A DNA stretch of 64,000 nt from Fibrobacter sp. (GCA_012513915.1 JAAZBG010000183.1:1-64000); one strand, 5' to 3'; counted from the stretch's first letter, positions 1 through 9,982 are shown. Numbers and translations are program-made. Notes: a model not told the origin generated them from the sequence alone.

Positions 1-1460
1 ATTTTTGTCACTTTGCCATCAGAATCTTTTGCAGTAACATTAACAGTAACCTCACCACCCTTTGGTAGATAAATATTGTTTCTCGGTGAAGTGATGGACA
101 CTGACGGGCCCATGTTTTTTGCCTTACCACCATTGACAAAGTACATATGTGCAGCAAGACCGAATATAAAGGATGCATTATAATCAAGTGCAACTTCATT
201 CATAACGTAATCGTTGACATCATCCTTGAAGTCATCTTTGGTACCACCACCGACCAGTGCACCGATCATGCCATTAGCATTTCCGTCCCTATTCGGCTCA
301 TTAGCTCTGTGGTGTGGATGTTTTGGCGGATTGCTGCCCCATCCGGTGATATAAGAACTGTTTCTTGGGTTTTTGCCAAGGCAATAATCGATGATGAATG
401 CGCCAAGTTCAGTATTGTTCTTATAACCGAGAAGACGATAAGCTGTGTATCCAAGCCCGGCTTCACATGAGGCATACCGTAACGGAGCCCATGTATCCAC
501 AATTGGTAATCCTGCAGGTGATTTTCCTTGCGTAGCCCCGGCTTTGAACCATTCAAGATTAAAGACAACTCCATTATAATATTTTTCGTTTCCAGTAATT
601 TCTGCCAACTTGACAAGGTTGAACATAGTAACATCGTCCCATGCTGGTGCCCATTTCTTCTGAAACGGATCATCACCCGGATCATTTTTAACTAAAACCC
701 ATTCGTCAACTTTTTCAAGATACTTGTCATCTCCGGTTGCTGTATACAACCAGATTGCACCCCAAATGACATCGTCATAGTGTGAAGATGATTTGTAAAA
801 GTTACCACCTGCACCATCGGAGCTACGGGGGGATTTTGATGTTGGATCTGTTGAAAGACCTGAAACTGCCATTGATTGAAGATCCTTTGCAGCATCGAGA
901 CATTTCTGTGCATAGCCCTCATCAATACTCTTATAGTTGAGATACATAAGTGCGAGAGCCGCCGCAGCTTCTGCACAAACATCTGACCCTGGAGGAGCTT
1001 TAATGATCAAACGATTGCTGCTTGGCTGCTTTTCAGGAGATCCCCAATAACCATGATCTTCGTTACCCTCTCCAACCTGGTAGACAAATGAACCAGATGT
1101 ATGACAAGCGAGAAAGTAGTCGGTGAAATACTTCATCACGCGCCAATACCTATCTTCATTTGATTTGAACGCAGTTGGGTATTCGTACATTGCCCAACCG
1201 ATTAATGCTGCGGACCAGCACTGGGGAAGTCCGAATTTAACATGGTCTCCGGCATCATGATAACCACCAGGATATGCATCATTGGTGTGGCAGGCACCAC
1301 GCCAGGAAAAAACGTTGTCCTTACCGGCATCAGGTCCGCACCGGTTGGCGTCATAAAATTTCAAAGCCGCATCAAGGGCACTTCCGTAATCGAAAGATTG
1401 AGCGGACACGTTCAGTGTTGTGGCGAGGACTAAATACCCCAAAAGAACGTATAACTTCAT
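1..1460 (-). CDS. Glycoside hydrolase family 9 endoglucanase, partial (C-terminus beyond left edge)
   Basis: Secreted cellulase of family GH9 (inverting endo-beta-1,4-glucanase). The reading frame is open from an ATG at 1458-1460, preceded by AAGGAG, to the window edge, giving 486 visible codons. Residues 1-20 form a signal peptide ending VSA. The GH9 motif GGYHDAGDHVKFG carries the acidic pair D69/D72. A later HPHHR segment and the NDYVMNEVALDYN block, with the presumed proton donor E422, complete the catalytic set. After the catalytic domain a linker leads into an Ig-like repeat (SITSP...GGEVTVNVTAKDSDGKV) that continues off the window, as in Fibrobacter-type GH9 enzymes. The catalytic domain is complete; any further Ig or sorting domains cannot be seen. 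Family assignment is very secure; substrate specificity is inferred. Confidence 0.95.
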   Translation of the reverse strand, partial: MKLYVLLGYLVLATTLNVSAQSFDYGSALDAALKFYDANRCGPDAGKDNVFSWRGACHTNDAYPGGYHDAGDHVKFGLPQCWSAALIGWAMYEYPTAFKSNEDRYWRVMKYFTDYFLACHTSGSFVYQVGEGNEDHGYWGSPEKQPSSNRLIIKAPPGSDVCAEAAAALALMYLNYKSIDEGYAQKCLDAAKDLQSMAVSGLSTDPTSKSPRSSDGAGGNFYKSSSHYDDVIWGAIWLYTATGDDKYLEKVDEWVLVKNDPGDDPFQKKWAPAWDDVTMFNLVKLAEITGNEKYYNGVVFNLEWFKAGATQGKSPAGLPIVDTWAPLRYASCEAGLGYTAYRLLGYKNNTELGAFIIDYCLGKNPRNSSYITGWGSNPPKHPHHRANEPNRDGNANGMIGALVGGGTKDDFKDDVNDYVMNEVALDYNASFIFGLAAHMYFVNGGKAKNMGPSVSITSPRNNIYLPKGGEVTVNVTAKDSDGKVTK

Positions 1461-2251
1461 ATAAACTCCTTAAACTTTTAGTTGTGGGCGACTGTCCCTG
1501 CAGGTTTTTATCCCAACTGAAACAATTCACATTTATTAAATTTTAATAAATTCTGTAGAGAAATTCTGCTGCTACTTAATAAGTCTGTGGCTAATAATAC
1601 CTGATAAATAAGTACTCGTGATATGCTAAATATATGGTGTGCCCCAAACATCATGTGGTTCATATAGATCAAAATTCTTTAGAATCCTTAGGATCCATTG
1701 ACTTATATGAATTGTGTTCATTTTCATTTATTAGTCAGTATGCAGATAATATAATGTACGCTGAAAAAAAATGCATAATTTCTTTATACTAAAACAGCTA
1801 TAGGAAAAACGATTGTTGATCGGTTTAAAAGGAACAAAATATGTTGTTAATCAGTTATTTTTTTTACTTGAAATTGATACCTGTTACTGCCAGTGTATCT
1901 GGTCTTGAAAATTAACTTCCTTTAAATACGAAAATGTAAATAAACATAACGCTATTATGTAACAACTCAAACAGTGGCAGATGATACGTCGCACGATGTA
2001 TTATTGTTGTCAATAGCGTACATAATTAGTTTTTTGTCTGATTGGGGGAGACGTTTTAGAATACGATAGTTTTTCAATCAGGACCATGACGATATATACC
2101 TTGTTGTCCATGTCGCTGATAGTTACTAAATAACCATTATGAAAAGAAATAACTGAGCGGTTTTTACCAAATCTAACATCTATATACCATAAAAAGCATG
2201 ACTTCGTCATTAACACAATCACAATATTTAACTACCTGGAGGGGGAGCGCC
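1461..2251. other. Intergenic region between divergent GH9 and lipoprotein genes
   Basis: About 790 AT-rich bases between the GH9 start (minus strand) and the lipoprotein start (plus strand), so it should hold promoters for both. I see no RNA gene and no convincing hairpin. A 70-codon minus-strand frame at 2010-2222 lacks a ribosome binding site and any recognisable motif, so I do not call it a gene. Confidence 0.5.
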
Positions 2252-2740
2252 GTGAAAAACTATATTTTAATTTTAGCAGTAGTAGCATTTTTCAATAGTT
2301 GTAATGAATATTACCAGAAATTTCAGGGTGATTATGGCTATTCTGATTTAAGTTACAACTCTACTATAGAGGTAACTTTTGTAGGACACACATCGCATAC
2401 CGTTACTGATGTAAAGAAACTTGCAATTGTCCGTATGGCAGAAATCGCCTATGAAAAAAAGAGCAAGTATATAAAAATCGAATCTGAACGGGTGAATTCT
2501 AAAGAGGTACAGGTAACCAGAGAAACGAAAACGACCTATAATAAAAATACCGATTCCACAGGTCAGTCTCAGGTAGAGGTTGTGACAGTACCGGGAAATT
2601 CTTATGTTGTCAGCAAACCGGTTATTACCATTACCGGTACGATGAGTGAAACAAAGGATAGTGGAAGTATCAGCGTTGACGATGTTCTCGCCAGAGCGAA
2701 TGAGGAAGGTATTACTACCAGTGCTTATTCGCGAAAGTAA
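2252..2740 (+). CDS. Small predicted lipoprotein of unknown function
   Basis: 162-residue envelope protein. The GTG at 2252 is chosen because it follows a strong GGAGGGGGAG ribosome binding site and begins a short hydrophobic signal sequence ending in a lipobox-like FNSC, so the Cys near residue 18 is probably lipidated. An upstream in-frame ATG at 2198 would put a polar extension before the signal. The mature part is hydrophilic. It has an early VGHTSHTV stretch followed by a lysine-rich segment and a VTITGT-like beta-rich segment near the C-terminus. I do not recognise the family. It is a single-gene unit closed by a hairpin terminator at once downstream. Confidence 0.75.
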   Translation: MKNYILILAVVAFFNSCNEYYQKFQGDYGYSDLSYNSTIEVTFVGHTSHTVTDVKKLAIVRMAEIAYEKKSKYIKIESERVNSKEVQVTRETKTTYNKNTDSTGQSQVEVVTVPGNSYVVSKPVITITGTMSETKDSGSISVDDVLARANEEGITTSAYSRK

Positions 2741-2742
2741 TA

Positions 2743-2776
2743 AAAAAAGCCGGCAAAGTATGCTGCTGGCTTTTTT
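2743..2776 (+). terminator. Rho-independent terminator after lipoprotein gene
   Basis: A 13-bp stem (2743-2755 with 2764-2776, one G-U pair) has an 8-base loop. It reads AAAAAAGCCGGCA on the left and TGCTGGCTTTTTT on the right, so it ends in a T6 run. It starts two bases after the stop codon. The A-run on the left could also make it work for transcription coming from the right. Confidence 0.9.
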
Positions 2777-3244
2777 GTAGTTTGACTTTCTCTTTTTGTA
2801 TAGAATCTCAGATCTGACACTTTATTGCAGAATCTTGAGAGCAGATCTATAATCAGGTTCCTTTGCGATTTTCGGAATCTGTGTTGTGCAGGAATGCCCT
2901 TTTCATCCAGTTTGATGCACTTGGCAGAGATGTAAGATCGGTTATACTGGACTCTTCACCTGTCATCTCGCTTCTCACCACTATTATTGGGCCTTTTTTA
3001 ATTCACAAAGAGTCTCACCATAAATGTTCTATCATTAGAATCTTGATTAGTTTCATGGGTATTAGCCTAATTAATTTGAGCCCGATGATATAAATTTGAG
3101 TAAATTATGTATATTGTTACTCTTTGAGCTGGTTCAAATAAACACTTAGTCAGCTCCCGATAGGCATAACGGATGATCTGTCAAAAACGTTTCTTTTGTC
3201 ATCCCAACGTAGCATCTTGACGAAGTTTAAATGGAGTTTACTGA
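2777..3244. other. Intergenic region, possible relic of a secreted-protein tail
   Basis: About 470 bases before the C25-like gene. A plus-strand open stretch at 2863-3093 begins without a proper start. It contains IQFDALGRDVRSVILD, which resembles the FD..GR.V core of C-terminal FlgD/T9SS-like sorting domains and then degenerates into a hydrophobic tail. This may be the decayed end of a former secreted-protein gene. Nothing else is recognisable. Confidence 0.3.
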
Positions 3245-5032
3245 ATGAAATGTAAAAGATATACAGTATCCGCGTCTCTTCTGATCATCCTTATCACAGT
3301 AATCATGGTATCATCGGTTAACAGTATTGCACAAAGTCCCGGATATACATACGCAGTCGTTTGCAGTGAGGCGGCATATTCAGACAATGGGTGGAAATCG
3401 GTTGCTGACTTACTGGTAAAGAAACATGCTGCAAAAGGGGAGTGCAGACTGTTTACATGGAAATCTGACGTGGGGGAGGTTAAGACTTCATTAGGCAATT
3501 TCAATCCTGATTATGTGGCATTTATTGCAAAACCGGTTACTGAATGCAATACATCATTTATTGTCGCAGTACATCGTCTTTGCCGGAATTTAGATAGTGA
3601 TCCATATGGTGATGCAATCTGGGGAATTGTCACCGGGTATAAAGCGGAAGATGCCTTAAGAGCTGTATCGGAATCTCTGCATATAAAAACAGTTCTGGCT
3701 GCATCCGGTAATCTCTCGTATGAACCTCCGATTGAACGTTTTTATCAGGGTATCGGTATGACATGTGACAGTTATACAAAAACAGATTATCTGTTTAACG
3801 GAAAGCGCGGTAGTGTATATACCGAAAACAAACGTCCTGACAATGAACAGGATCGTATAAAAATCGTAAGCAAATGGCTCAACAGTGAATCGTTAAATAT
3901 TTCCATCCAGGGAAAAGGAACCATTGACGGAGCTGTGGATTGTATCATTACCGGTGGACATGGTAACGTTAACCTCTGGCAATGCCATTACCCCGATGCC
4001 GGCACTGAGGGATATATGCGATCATCAGGGGGGAAATTATACGGATCACCCTACGCTGGATCTTCGATTGAGATCAATGCCAAAACACCTAAAGTATATT
4101 GGTGCCTAAGTAACTGTCTGATGGGAAATCCAGACAATAAAGACAATGTCGTTTATGGCGCATTTGGAAGCGGTCGTGCAGTTCAGATGTTCGGATTTAT
4201 CATAAATGCGTCTGCAGGGGATGAATTTATGGCATGGGGTGTATATGACCGTGTAACAAAACGCGCAGGTTTATTGACTCTTCCACAGGGGTATTTCCAG
4301 TCAAATAATAATGCACTATTTGAAATCCGTAATCCTGGAAATCAGATTAATACACGTTTGGTACAACAATTTATGGACTCAACAGTATTTTACGGTGATC
4401 CTGCTGCTGATGTGCAATTCCATTCATTTGGAGATTCGTCACATGCCTTTAAGACGGATATTACAATGGCTGAAATAAGTAACGGTTTGACAGAATTCAC
4501 CTATACCTACAAAATGATTGCTCACGATCTTGAGTATGGTGAGGGGTATTGTTATCAGTTCCGGCCGGTATCAATGCTTCCGGTGAGAATTGATCCGTCA
4601 ACGGTAACAATTGTTAAAAATGAGGGACACAAATGCGAAATAACAGATAATATGCTAATATGGGAGATGCTCTCAAAGGGAGAAAAACTGAACAAGGGTC
4701 TGTCAAAGACTTTAAAATGGCAGGCAAAAGTAACCGATTTTAAAACTTCTGCTGGCAAAAATACACAGGCTGCACCAAAATCATTAGTGAAAGAAGAAAT
4801 CCGTTATATCAAAAATGGGGCTGTATGCTCTATCATGCTGAGTGGTTTATCTGATGGCAACTATGTATTATCGGTTGTTGACCTTGCAGGAAAAACATAC
4901 ATTTTAAAAACAATTTCAACTTCAGTTAATGGAACTGCACAGGTAGTAATGGATAAAACGTTACCATCGGGAGTTTACTGCGGAAAAGTGGCGGGACCCC
5001 GGGGATCCAAGTCTTTTTTATTTATGCAATAA
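3245..5032 (+). CDS. Peptidase C25 (gingipain)-like secreted protein with C-terminal sorting-like domain
   Basis: 595-residue secreted protein. Residues 1-30 are a long hydrophobic signal peptide ending SIAQ. The central region fits the caspase-like C25 fold: a beta-strand into TGGHGN (H239) and another into WCLSNCLMGN (C291) give the expected His/Cys dyad spacing, followed by a typical GRAVQMFGFI strand. The last roughly 80 residues (from EIRYIKNGAV) form a beta-sandwich with VVDLAGK and a SGVYCGKV ending, like T9SS/FlgD tails. C25 enzymes include gingipains and the T9SS sortase PorU; this protein is much shorter than PorU and more likely a secreted protease. The ATG start gives a good signal peptide, although the ribosome binding site is weak (TGGAGTTTACTGA). 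Confidence 0.7.
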   Translation: MKCKRYTVSASLLIILITVIMVSSVNSIAQSPGYTYAVVCSEAAYSDNGWKSVADLLVKKHAAKGECRLFTWKSDVGEVKTSLGNFNPDYVAFIAKPVTECNTSFIVAVHRLCRNLDSDPYGDAIWGIVTGYKAEDALRAVSESLHIKTVLAASGNLSYEPPIERFYQGIGMTCDSYTKTDYLFNGKRGSVYTENKRPDNEQDRIKIVSKWLNSESLNISIQGKGTIDGAVDCIITGGHGNVNLWQCHYPDAGTEGYMRSSGGKLYGSPYAGSSIEINAKTPKVYWCLSNCLMGNPDNKDNVVYGAFGSGRAVQMFGFIINASAGDEFMAWGVYDRVTKRAGLLTLPQGYFQSNNNALFEIRNPGNQINTRLVQQFMDSTVFYGDPAADVQFHSFGDSSHAFKTDITMAEISNGLTEFTYTYKMIAHDLEYGEGYCYQFRPVSMLPVRIDPSTVTIVKNEGHKCEITDNMLIWEMLSKGEKLNKGLSKTLKWQAKVTDFKTSAGKNTQAAPKSLVKEEIRYIKNGAVCSIMLSGLSDGNYVLSVVDLAGKTYILKTISTSVNGTAQVVMDKTLPSGVYCGKVAGPRGSKSFLFMQ

Positions 5033-5507
5033 TTTAGTCTAAATTTAATCATTTAATGTAGTCACAGAAAAACCTGCTCTATATTCTGGAATAACCTTAG
5101 AATCTTATTGTTTGACAGGTTGAGTGTCTGCTTTATTCCTGCAACTTGACAAATCCACTTCTTCATTATTGTATTGTAATATTCACAGAAATTATTTTAC
5201 TAAAAAGGACACATATGATACTTTACCCATAAGGAAGTAAGAAGTTCGATTGTAACAGAGAATACTACGATACAATTTTATTTCATAAAGAAAAATATTT
5301 AAATTTTCATCAACAATACTTACAATGACAATAATCCGGGTCATTTTGATTTCGGATGTTTTGTTGTTTTCTTTAAGCAATTTCGGGGAAGATGTAAGGT
5401 GTTTTCTACTTTTAGGTTTAAAGACTAAAAAGCAGACATTTTTTTAACTGTTTATAACATCCACCCAGTACAAAGCGTGAAGCATTAATGAAAAAGAGAA
5501 ACATACA
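5033..5507. other. Intergenic region without recognisable genes
   Basis: About 475 AT-rich bases between the C25-like gene and the MATE gene. I see no hairpin terminator, RNA gene or supported reading frame. A 62-codon minus-strand frame at 5192-5380 has no homology signal or ribosome binding site. Confidence 0.4.
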
Positions 5508-6932
5508 TTGACTAAACATAATCATGGATCTTCCCGTCATTTAGAAAAAAACACGCAGACCGAAAAGACACACGCTCACGACCGGGTGACGATGCCTCTT
5601 GCTGCCCTGGCTGTTCCCATGTACCTTGAAAATCTGCTTCGTACGCTTTTTTCAAGTGTCGATGTATTCATGGTTTCAGCCTATTCAGAAAAAGCGGTTG
5701 CTGCGGTGGGACTTATAAATCAGTTTACGTTTTTTCTGATACTGGTCTATATGATGGTCGGAGAGGGGACAAGTACCCTCATATCGCAATACCTCGGTGC
5801 ACGTAAAATCCGTGAGGCAGGAAGTGCTGGAATTGCAAGCTTTGTTCTCGGTACTGTTTTTGCGATCATTCTTAGCCTTGCAACTGTTTTCGGTGCCCAC
5901 AGTATTCTGGGGCTCTACTCACTTGAGTCTGAAGTGTACAAATTTGCATGGGAGTATCTTGTTATTTATGGTTCCGGTTCGGTTTTTGTTGCTTTCAATA
6001 TTGTGCAGGGAACCATTCTTCGCGCGTACGGTTATCCGAAGGACACAATGTGGGCTAATATGATAGCCAACCTTTTAAATGTCTTCGGTAATGCCATTGC
6101 ACTGTATGGTCTTTTCGGTTTGCCGGTAACCGGAGTTGTGGGAGTGGCCGTTTCAACTGTCGTAAGCCAGTTGATTGCATGTATAATTCTTGCGGTGAGG
6201 ATCAGAGTTCGTAAAGGAATAGTACTTCCCTGGCGGAATATATTGAAAATTCCCTGCGAAATGTATAGAAAACTACTTTTTGTCGGTGTTCCTACTGCGG
6301 GTGAAAATGTTTCGTATAGCGTCATGCAGATGGTGATTATAGGCTTTATCGCACAGGTGGGCACCGCTGCAATGAACGCACATGTCTACACGTACACTAT
6401 ACTTCGATTTGTTTTTATGCCGGCTCTCACTGTCGGAAGTGCCGGGCAGCTTAAAGTTGGATATTGGGTAGGTGCAAAAAAATTCGATATTGCCGAGAGA
6501 AAAATCTGGGTATATTTTTCTCTGGCTTTTGGCCTTTCTATGACTCTGATGCTTCTATGTTACCTGTTTCGATTCCCAATCATACATATTTTTACAAAAG
6601 ATACGGCCACAGTTGCCATGGTCTCGACGCTGTTTCTTGTCAGTTTTTTCCGGGAGTCGGGGCGTATACCGAATATTGTTGTCATTCCTGCTTTGAAGGG
6701 TTCGGGGGATGTGTATTATCCGGTGATCTGTGGACTTGTTTTCATGTGGGGGATTGGCGTGGTTGGAGCATGGTTTCTGGGTCTCAAAATGGGGCTCGGA
6801 CTGGCAGGTGTCTGGATTGCAATCGCTGCAGATGAGTGGATTCGTGGTATTGCAATATCACTGCGCTGGAAATCAGGTGCATGGAAATCGAAGGCTCTTG
6901 TACATCACGATGAGAGTGAATCGCATAACTAA
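5508..6932 (+). CDS. MATE-family multidrug/cation antiporter
   Basis: 474-residue inner-membrane exporter of the MATE family, which extrudes drugs or metabolites using Na+ or H+ gradients. Two six-helix halves are visible: the first starts at TMPLAALAVPMYLENLLRTL and the second at KLLFVGVPTAGENVSYSVMQ, with the family features VDVFMV, EGTSTLISQYLGA and GSAGQLKVGYWVGAKK. The frame opens with TTG at 5508 after a weak AAGAGA. The His/Lys-rich first 27 residues are unusual, and translation might instead start nearer the MPLAA segment. It seems to be a single gene. Downstream it faces the CotH gene across a very long hairpin (7162-7209). Substrate unknown. Confidence 0.9.
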   Translation: MTKHNHGSSRHLEKNTQTEKTHAHDRVTMPLAALAVPMYLENLLRTLFSSVDVFMVSAYSEKAVAAVGLINQFTFFLILVYMMVGEGTSTLISQYLGARKIREAGSAGIASFVLGTVFAIILSLATVFGAHSILGLYSLESEVYKFAWEYLVIYGSGSVFVAFNIVQGTILRAYGYPKDTMWANMIANLLNVFGNAIALYGLFGLPVTGVVGVAVSTVVSQLIACIILAVRIRVRKGIVLPWRNILKIPCEMYRKLLFVGVPTAGENVSYSVMQMVIIGFIAQVGTAAMNAHVYTYTILRFVFMPALTVGSAGQLKVGYWVGAKKFDIAERKIWVYFSLAFGLSMTLMLLCYLFRFPIIHIFTKDTATVAMVSTLFLVSFFRESGRIPNIVVIPALKGSGDVYYPVICGLVFMWGIGVVGAWFLGLKMGLGLAGVWIAIAADEWIRGIAISLRWKSGAWKSKALVHHDESESHN

Positions 6933-7161
6933 TTGCAAGAAACACATTTTTATGAAACAGGTTGTTTTAAAGATTTTTAAGTTTCTGATGCTTACTGCAG
7001 GAATCTCTTTTTAGAACAATACTCAGGTTTATCAACACGTAAAACATGTATTCCTCTCGGAAGTAACGTTCATGGTGTGGTTTTTTGTCAATATTACAGT
7101 TGTTTTCGGGATCAGTTCATTCAGGGCTTTAGCCACAATAAAGAAAAACCGTTGCAGATTT

Positions 7162-7209
7162 AATTCCGAGTAGAAACAGGTGATTTCTCACCCATTTCTA
7201 CCCGGAATT
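7162..7209. terminator. Long 22-bp hairpin between convergent genes
   Basis: An uninterrupted 22-bp stem, counting three G-U pairs when read on the minus strand, joins 7162-7183 to 7188-7209. The 4-base loop is TTTC on plus and GAAA on minus. It lies between the 3' ends of the MATE (plus) and CotH (minus) genes, 23 bases past the CotH stop. No clean T-run follows on either strand. It may act as a bidirectional terminator or an mRNA 3'-end stabiliser. Confidence 0.6.
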
Positions 7210-7232
7210 TAGTAAAAACTATTTTAATCTAA

Positions 7233-9473
7233 TCACGGAAGTTTAGCCATCAATGTATCAAGGCTGTTCATTCGATTTGTCAGCCAGGTTTTAAGGTCTT
7301 TAATCTGACCCTCCCATGTTGTCGCTGTAGATCCACCACCACCACCAAAACCACCACCAAAACCTCCACCATCAGTACATTTACCCATAGGCCACGCAGT
7401 GAAATTTCTTTCAGCAACATTAGTAATTGGAGCTTTCGTATTATCAATAGTTTTCAGGACAGTTTCATTTGAGAGAACATTCGGACGAAGCTCATTCCAG
7501 CGTTTTTTCAAGGAACTTTTGAAATCCTGCTGTTTCCACATTCTGAGATGCCAGTCGTCGCTTCCGGAACGTACATCATCAATCTGCCAGCCTTCAATTT
7601 TATGGGAGTAATTATCCATTGCAAAATTGTAATCCCATACCGGACCTGCAGTTATTACACCATCTCTGTCTTTGTACATGAAATGACTTCTTATCCAGGC
7701 GTCAACATTTCGTGTTATCTCATTTAAAATATAGTTGTTAACAAATGATTCAACATCAATGTAACTTTTCCAGTTGCCAATCGGGTTTGCATGCAGGGCA
7801 TCATGAAATTCCTGAACATAATTTGTTATATACATCATTTGCTGATCATTAGGAGGATTCGGAGATACAAGTTCAAGATCGCTCCAGCATGTTGCATTAG
7901 TATCCTTTTTACCACCCCACATCGGATTTCCATCAATGAACTTCTTTGCACCTGTACACTCAATAAAAACCATACCACTATCTTTTACAGCGTTGTCAAA
8001 TTTGAAAAGATACCCACCGGTAATTTTAGCAGGATCAGTATCATTTTCATCAAGTTTTTTAAGGTTGAGTGTGTTTTTCTTGTTTTTGACAGGCTGAAAA
8101 AGTGTATAAACACCTTCATAATCAGATGCAGTTAGTGGACCGCCATCCTGATTGATAAACACTTCACAGAAACGATATTGAACTGTTTTAAGACCGAGCT
8201 GTTTTCCGATTTCTGTTGCTAATACGTTACGGATCAATGTGTTATCAGTACATGGAGATATAAGTGCCCAATCGGCATCAGATGGCATTCCCATTACAGG
8301 CTGATTGACATCTTCATTAAAATTATCCCATAATTCAATTCTATATGGTGCCTGATTAAACATCATCATTGAGGACTGGCCGCGCAGGTGATAACCGGCT
8401 CTTGTTGAAAGTGTTGGCAGAGCGTCAAGTGATGATTTACCATCAACCGGATCAAAAATCATTACTCCAAGGTTGATAAAATTATATTTATCCGGTGGTG
8501 CACCACCTCCATATCCTTCCATAATAAGAATCGGAATATCTGATGTATAATCAAAATCGCGGGCAATATAAATTGCCGTGCTTGGTAAACCCGACATCTT
8601 ACCATCAACAAATGCTGCAGCTCTTAACTGCGTTGTTGATGAGATCTCGATGGCTTCGCTGTAAATATCTGATTCAGAGCTGGGGAGCTCTCCTGTTGTT
8701 GTGTAACGGATTTCTGCATTTGGAATATCTGTTGTCATAGTTATCGACAGAGGCTCTTTAAATGTCCGGCTTGGCTCAGAAAAAGTCACATCGTTAATCA
8801 TCTTACTGCTGTCAATTTCTTCAACATCATATTTTAGAATTATATCGTCAAGTGTGGCAATGAGGTTTGTAAGCGGTACCTGTTTTTTCTTCATTCCATC
8901 TTTCTTAACAACGAGCGTATCAATAATATCAGCATTGGATTTAGCGTGTTTCAGTGCAGAGTTGCCGGATGCTTTAGTAACCGTTTTGTTGTTGTATACC
9001 CACTGTGATCCGTATTTTACAGCTTTGATGTTTGTTACTTTGTCAATCGTTACTATGGATATGATTACTGATTGAGAGTTTAAATTTACAGGGATTAGCT
9101 TGTCAATTGCGACACGGTTCTGATTGTTAACAGTCAGTTTTGATACCACCGATCCACGAATTGAGAATACGGTAATTGTTGCATCAAAATAATTCCCGAG
9201 TTCAAGAAATTTTGGTGTCAAACCAATAAATGATGTTGACTTCATAGCGATATTATTTATTACCGGTGATTGAGATTTGTCTAATGAATATTCACCATTG
9301 TCATTAGTAGTACATGTATAGTTCAACTTTTTTAATGTCAATTGTGCACCTGAAACAGCCGCCCCGTTTTCATCAAGCACTTTTCCTTTAAGGTTAACAT
9401 CCTGGCCAAAAGATTGAGACAGTAAACAGCCTGCTAATCCTGTTACAAATACAATTCGTCTAATCAGCTGCAT
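7233..9473 (-). CDS. Secreted CotH-family protein with regulatory-like and chitobiase-type beta domains
   Basis: 746-residue exported protein. The ATG at 9473 is chosen over an upstream one at 9527 because it follows AGGAAGGATG and starts a clean signal peptide (MQLIRRIVFV... to SFGQ). Domains in order: a carboxypeptidase-regulatory-like sandwich (LKGKVLDENGAAVSGAQLTL, ~25-70); a FlgD/T9SS-like sandwich (ITVFSIRGSVVSKL, ~85-150); a short DTLVVKKDGMKKK repeat; a chitobiase C-terminal-type domain (PSRTF...IRYTTTGELP, ~235-310); then a CotH domain from DIPILIMEG to about 680, with RGQSS and WDYNFAMDNY. CotH proteins are kinase-like; bacterial ones are often attached to polysaccharide-degradation modules. 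A Gly-rich linker GGGFGGGFGGGGG precedes the C-terminus. Activity is unproven. Confidence 0.88.
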   Translation of the reverse strand: MQLIRRIVFVTGLAGCLLSQSFGQDVNLKGKVLDENGAAVSGAQLTLKKLNYTCTTNDNGEYSLDKSQSPVINNIAMKSTSFIGLTPKFLELGNYFDATITVFSIRGSVVSKLTVNNQNRVAIDKLIPVNLNSQSVIISIVTIDKVTNIKAVKYGSQWVYNNKTVTKASGNSALKHAKSNADIIDTLVVKKDGMKKKQVPLTNLIATLDDIILKYDVEEIDSSKMINDVTFSEPSRTFKEPLSITMTTDIPNAEIRYTTTGELPSSESDIYSEAIEISSTTQLRAAAFVDGKMSGLPSTAIYIARDFDYTSDIPILIMEGYGGGAPPDKYNFINLGVMIFDPVDGKSSLDALPTLSTRAGYHLRGQSSMMMFNQAPYRIELWDNFNEDVNQPVMGMPSDADWALISPCTDNTLIRNVLATEIGKQLGLKTVQYRFCEVFINQDGGPLTASDYEGVYTLFQPVKNKKNTLNLKKLDENDTDPAKITGGYLFKFDNAVKDSGMVFIECTGAKKFIDGNPMWGGKKDTNATCWSDLELVSPNPPNDQQMMYITNYVQEFHDALHANPIGNWKSYIDVESFVNNYILNEITRNVDAWIRSHFMYKDRDGVITAGPVWDYNFAMDNYSHKIEGWQIDDVRSGSDDWHLRMWKQQDFKSSLKKRWNELRPNVLSNETVLKTIDNTKAPITNVAERNFTAWPMGKCTDGGGFGGGFGGGGGSTATTWEGQIKDLKTWLTNRMNSLDTLMAKLP

Positions 9474-9982
9474 TGTGCAACATCCTTCCTGAATGATACA
9501 GTAATTCACCATATTCCGGTAGTACACGCTTCAAGTATGTAAGCCTGGGTTTGGAAATCAACGGATACGTTGATATATTCCCCAAAATCTGAATAACCAT
9601 CGTTAATATAAGGAAATCATCCCAAAAAAACAGAAAAATCAACAAATTCGCAGACTTTGTAGTATCAAAAAATGTCTTTAAGAAGAGTGGGGTAAATTCT
9701 TGCGTTAAAAATTTTCTTTATCGTGAGGCAAATGGCATTATTCTTAGTGATACTTGAATCCAAAATATACAAGAAGGAGGCTTTGTAACGTTTCTGTCAA
9801 ATTGTTGAGCTGTTGATTTATTGCACAAGTTGGGTTGAAAATTGCTTTATTGATTAAATAACGCGATTCGGGATCAATATATTATCTCCTTCTGAAAAAA
9901 ATCAAAAGGAGAAATATGTCCTGACGATTATTCATTGTTTGTTTTGTGCCTATGCACCTGTGTGGCATTAATGGTTTGTATT
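9474..9982. other. Intergenic region between CotH start and DUF2780-like gene end
   Basis: About 500 bases holding the CotH promoter (minus strand) and the 3' end of the next gene. One 7-bp inverted repeat, TCTCCTT (9885-9891) with AAGGAGA (9906-9912), lies 70 bases past the DUF2780-like stop and may be a weak terminator. Nothing else is recognisable. Confidence 0.4.

Noticed and set aside
2010-2222. 70-codon minus-strand frame upstream of the lipoprotein
   Set aside because: No ribosome binding site, no recognisable motif, AT-rich random-like composition.
3510-3530. TGGCATTTATTGCA resembling a sigma-54 -24/-12 promoter
   Set aside because: It is inside the C25-like coding sequence with no gene positioned downstream to use it.
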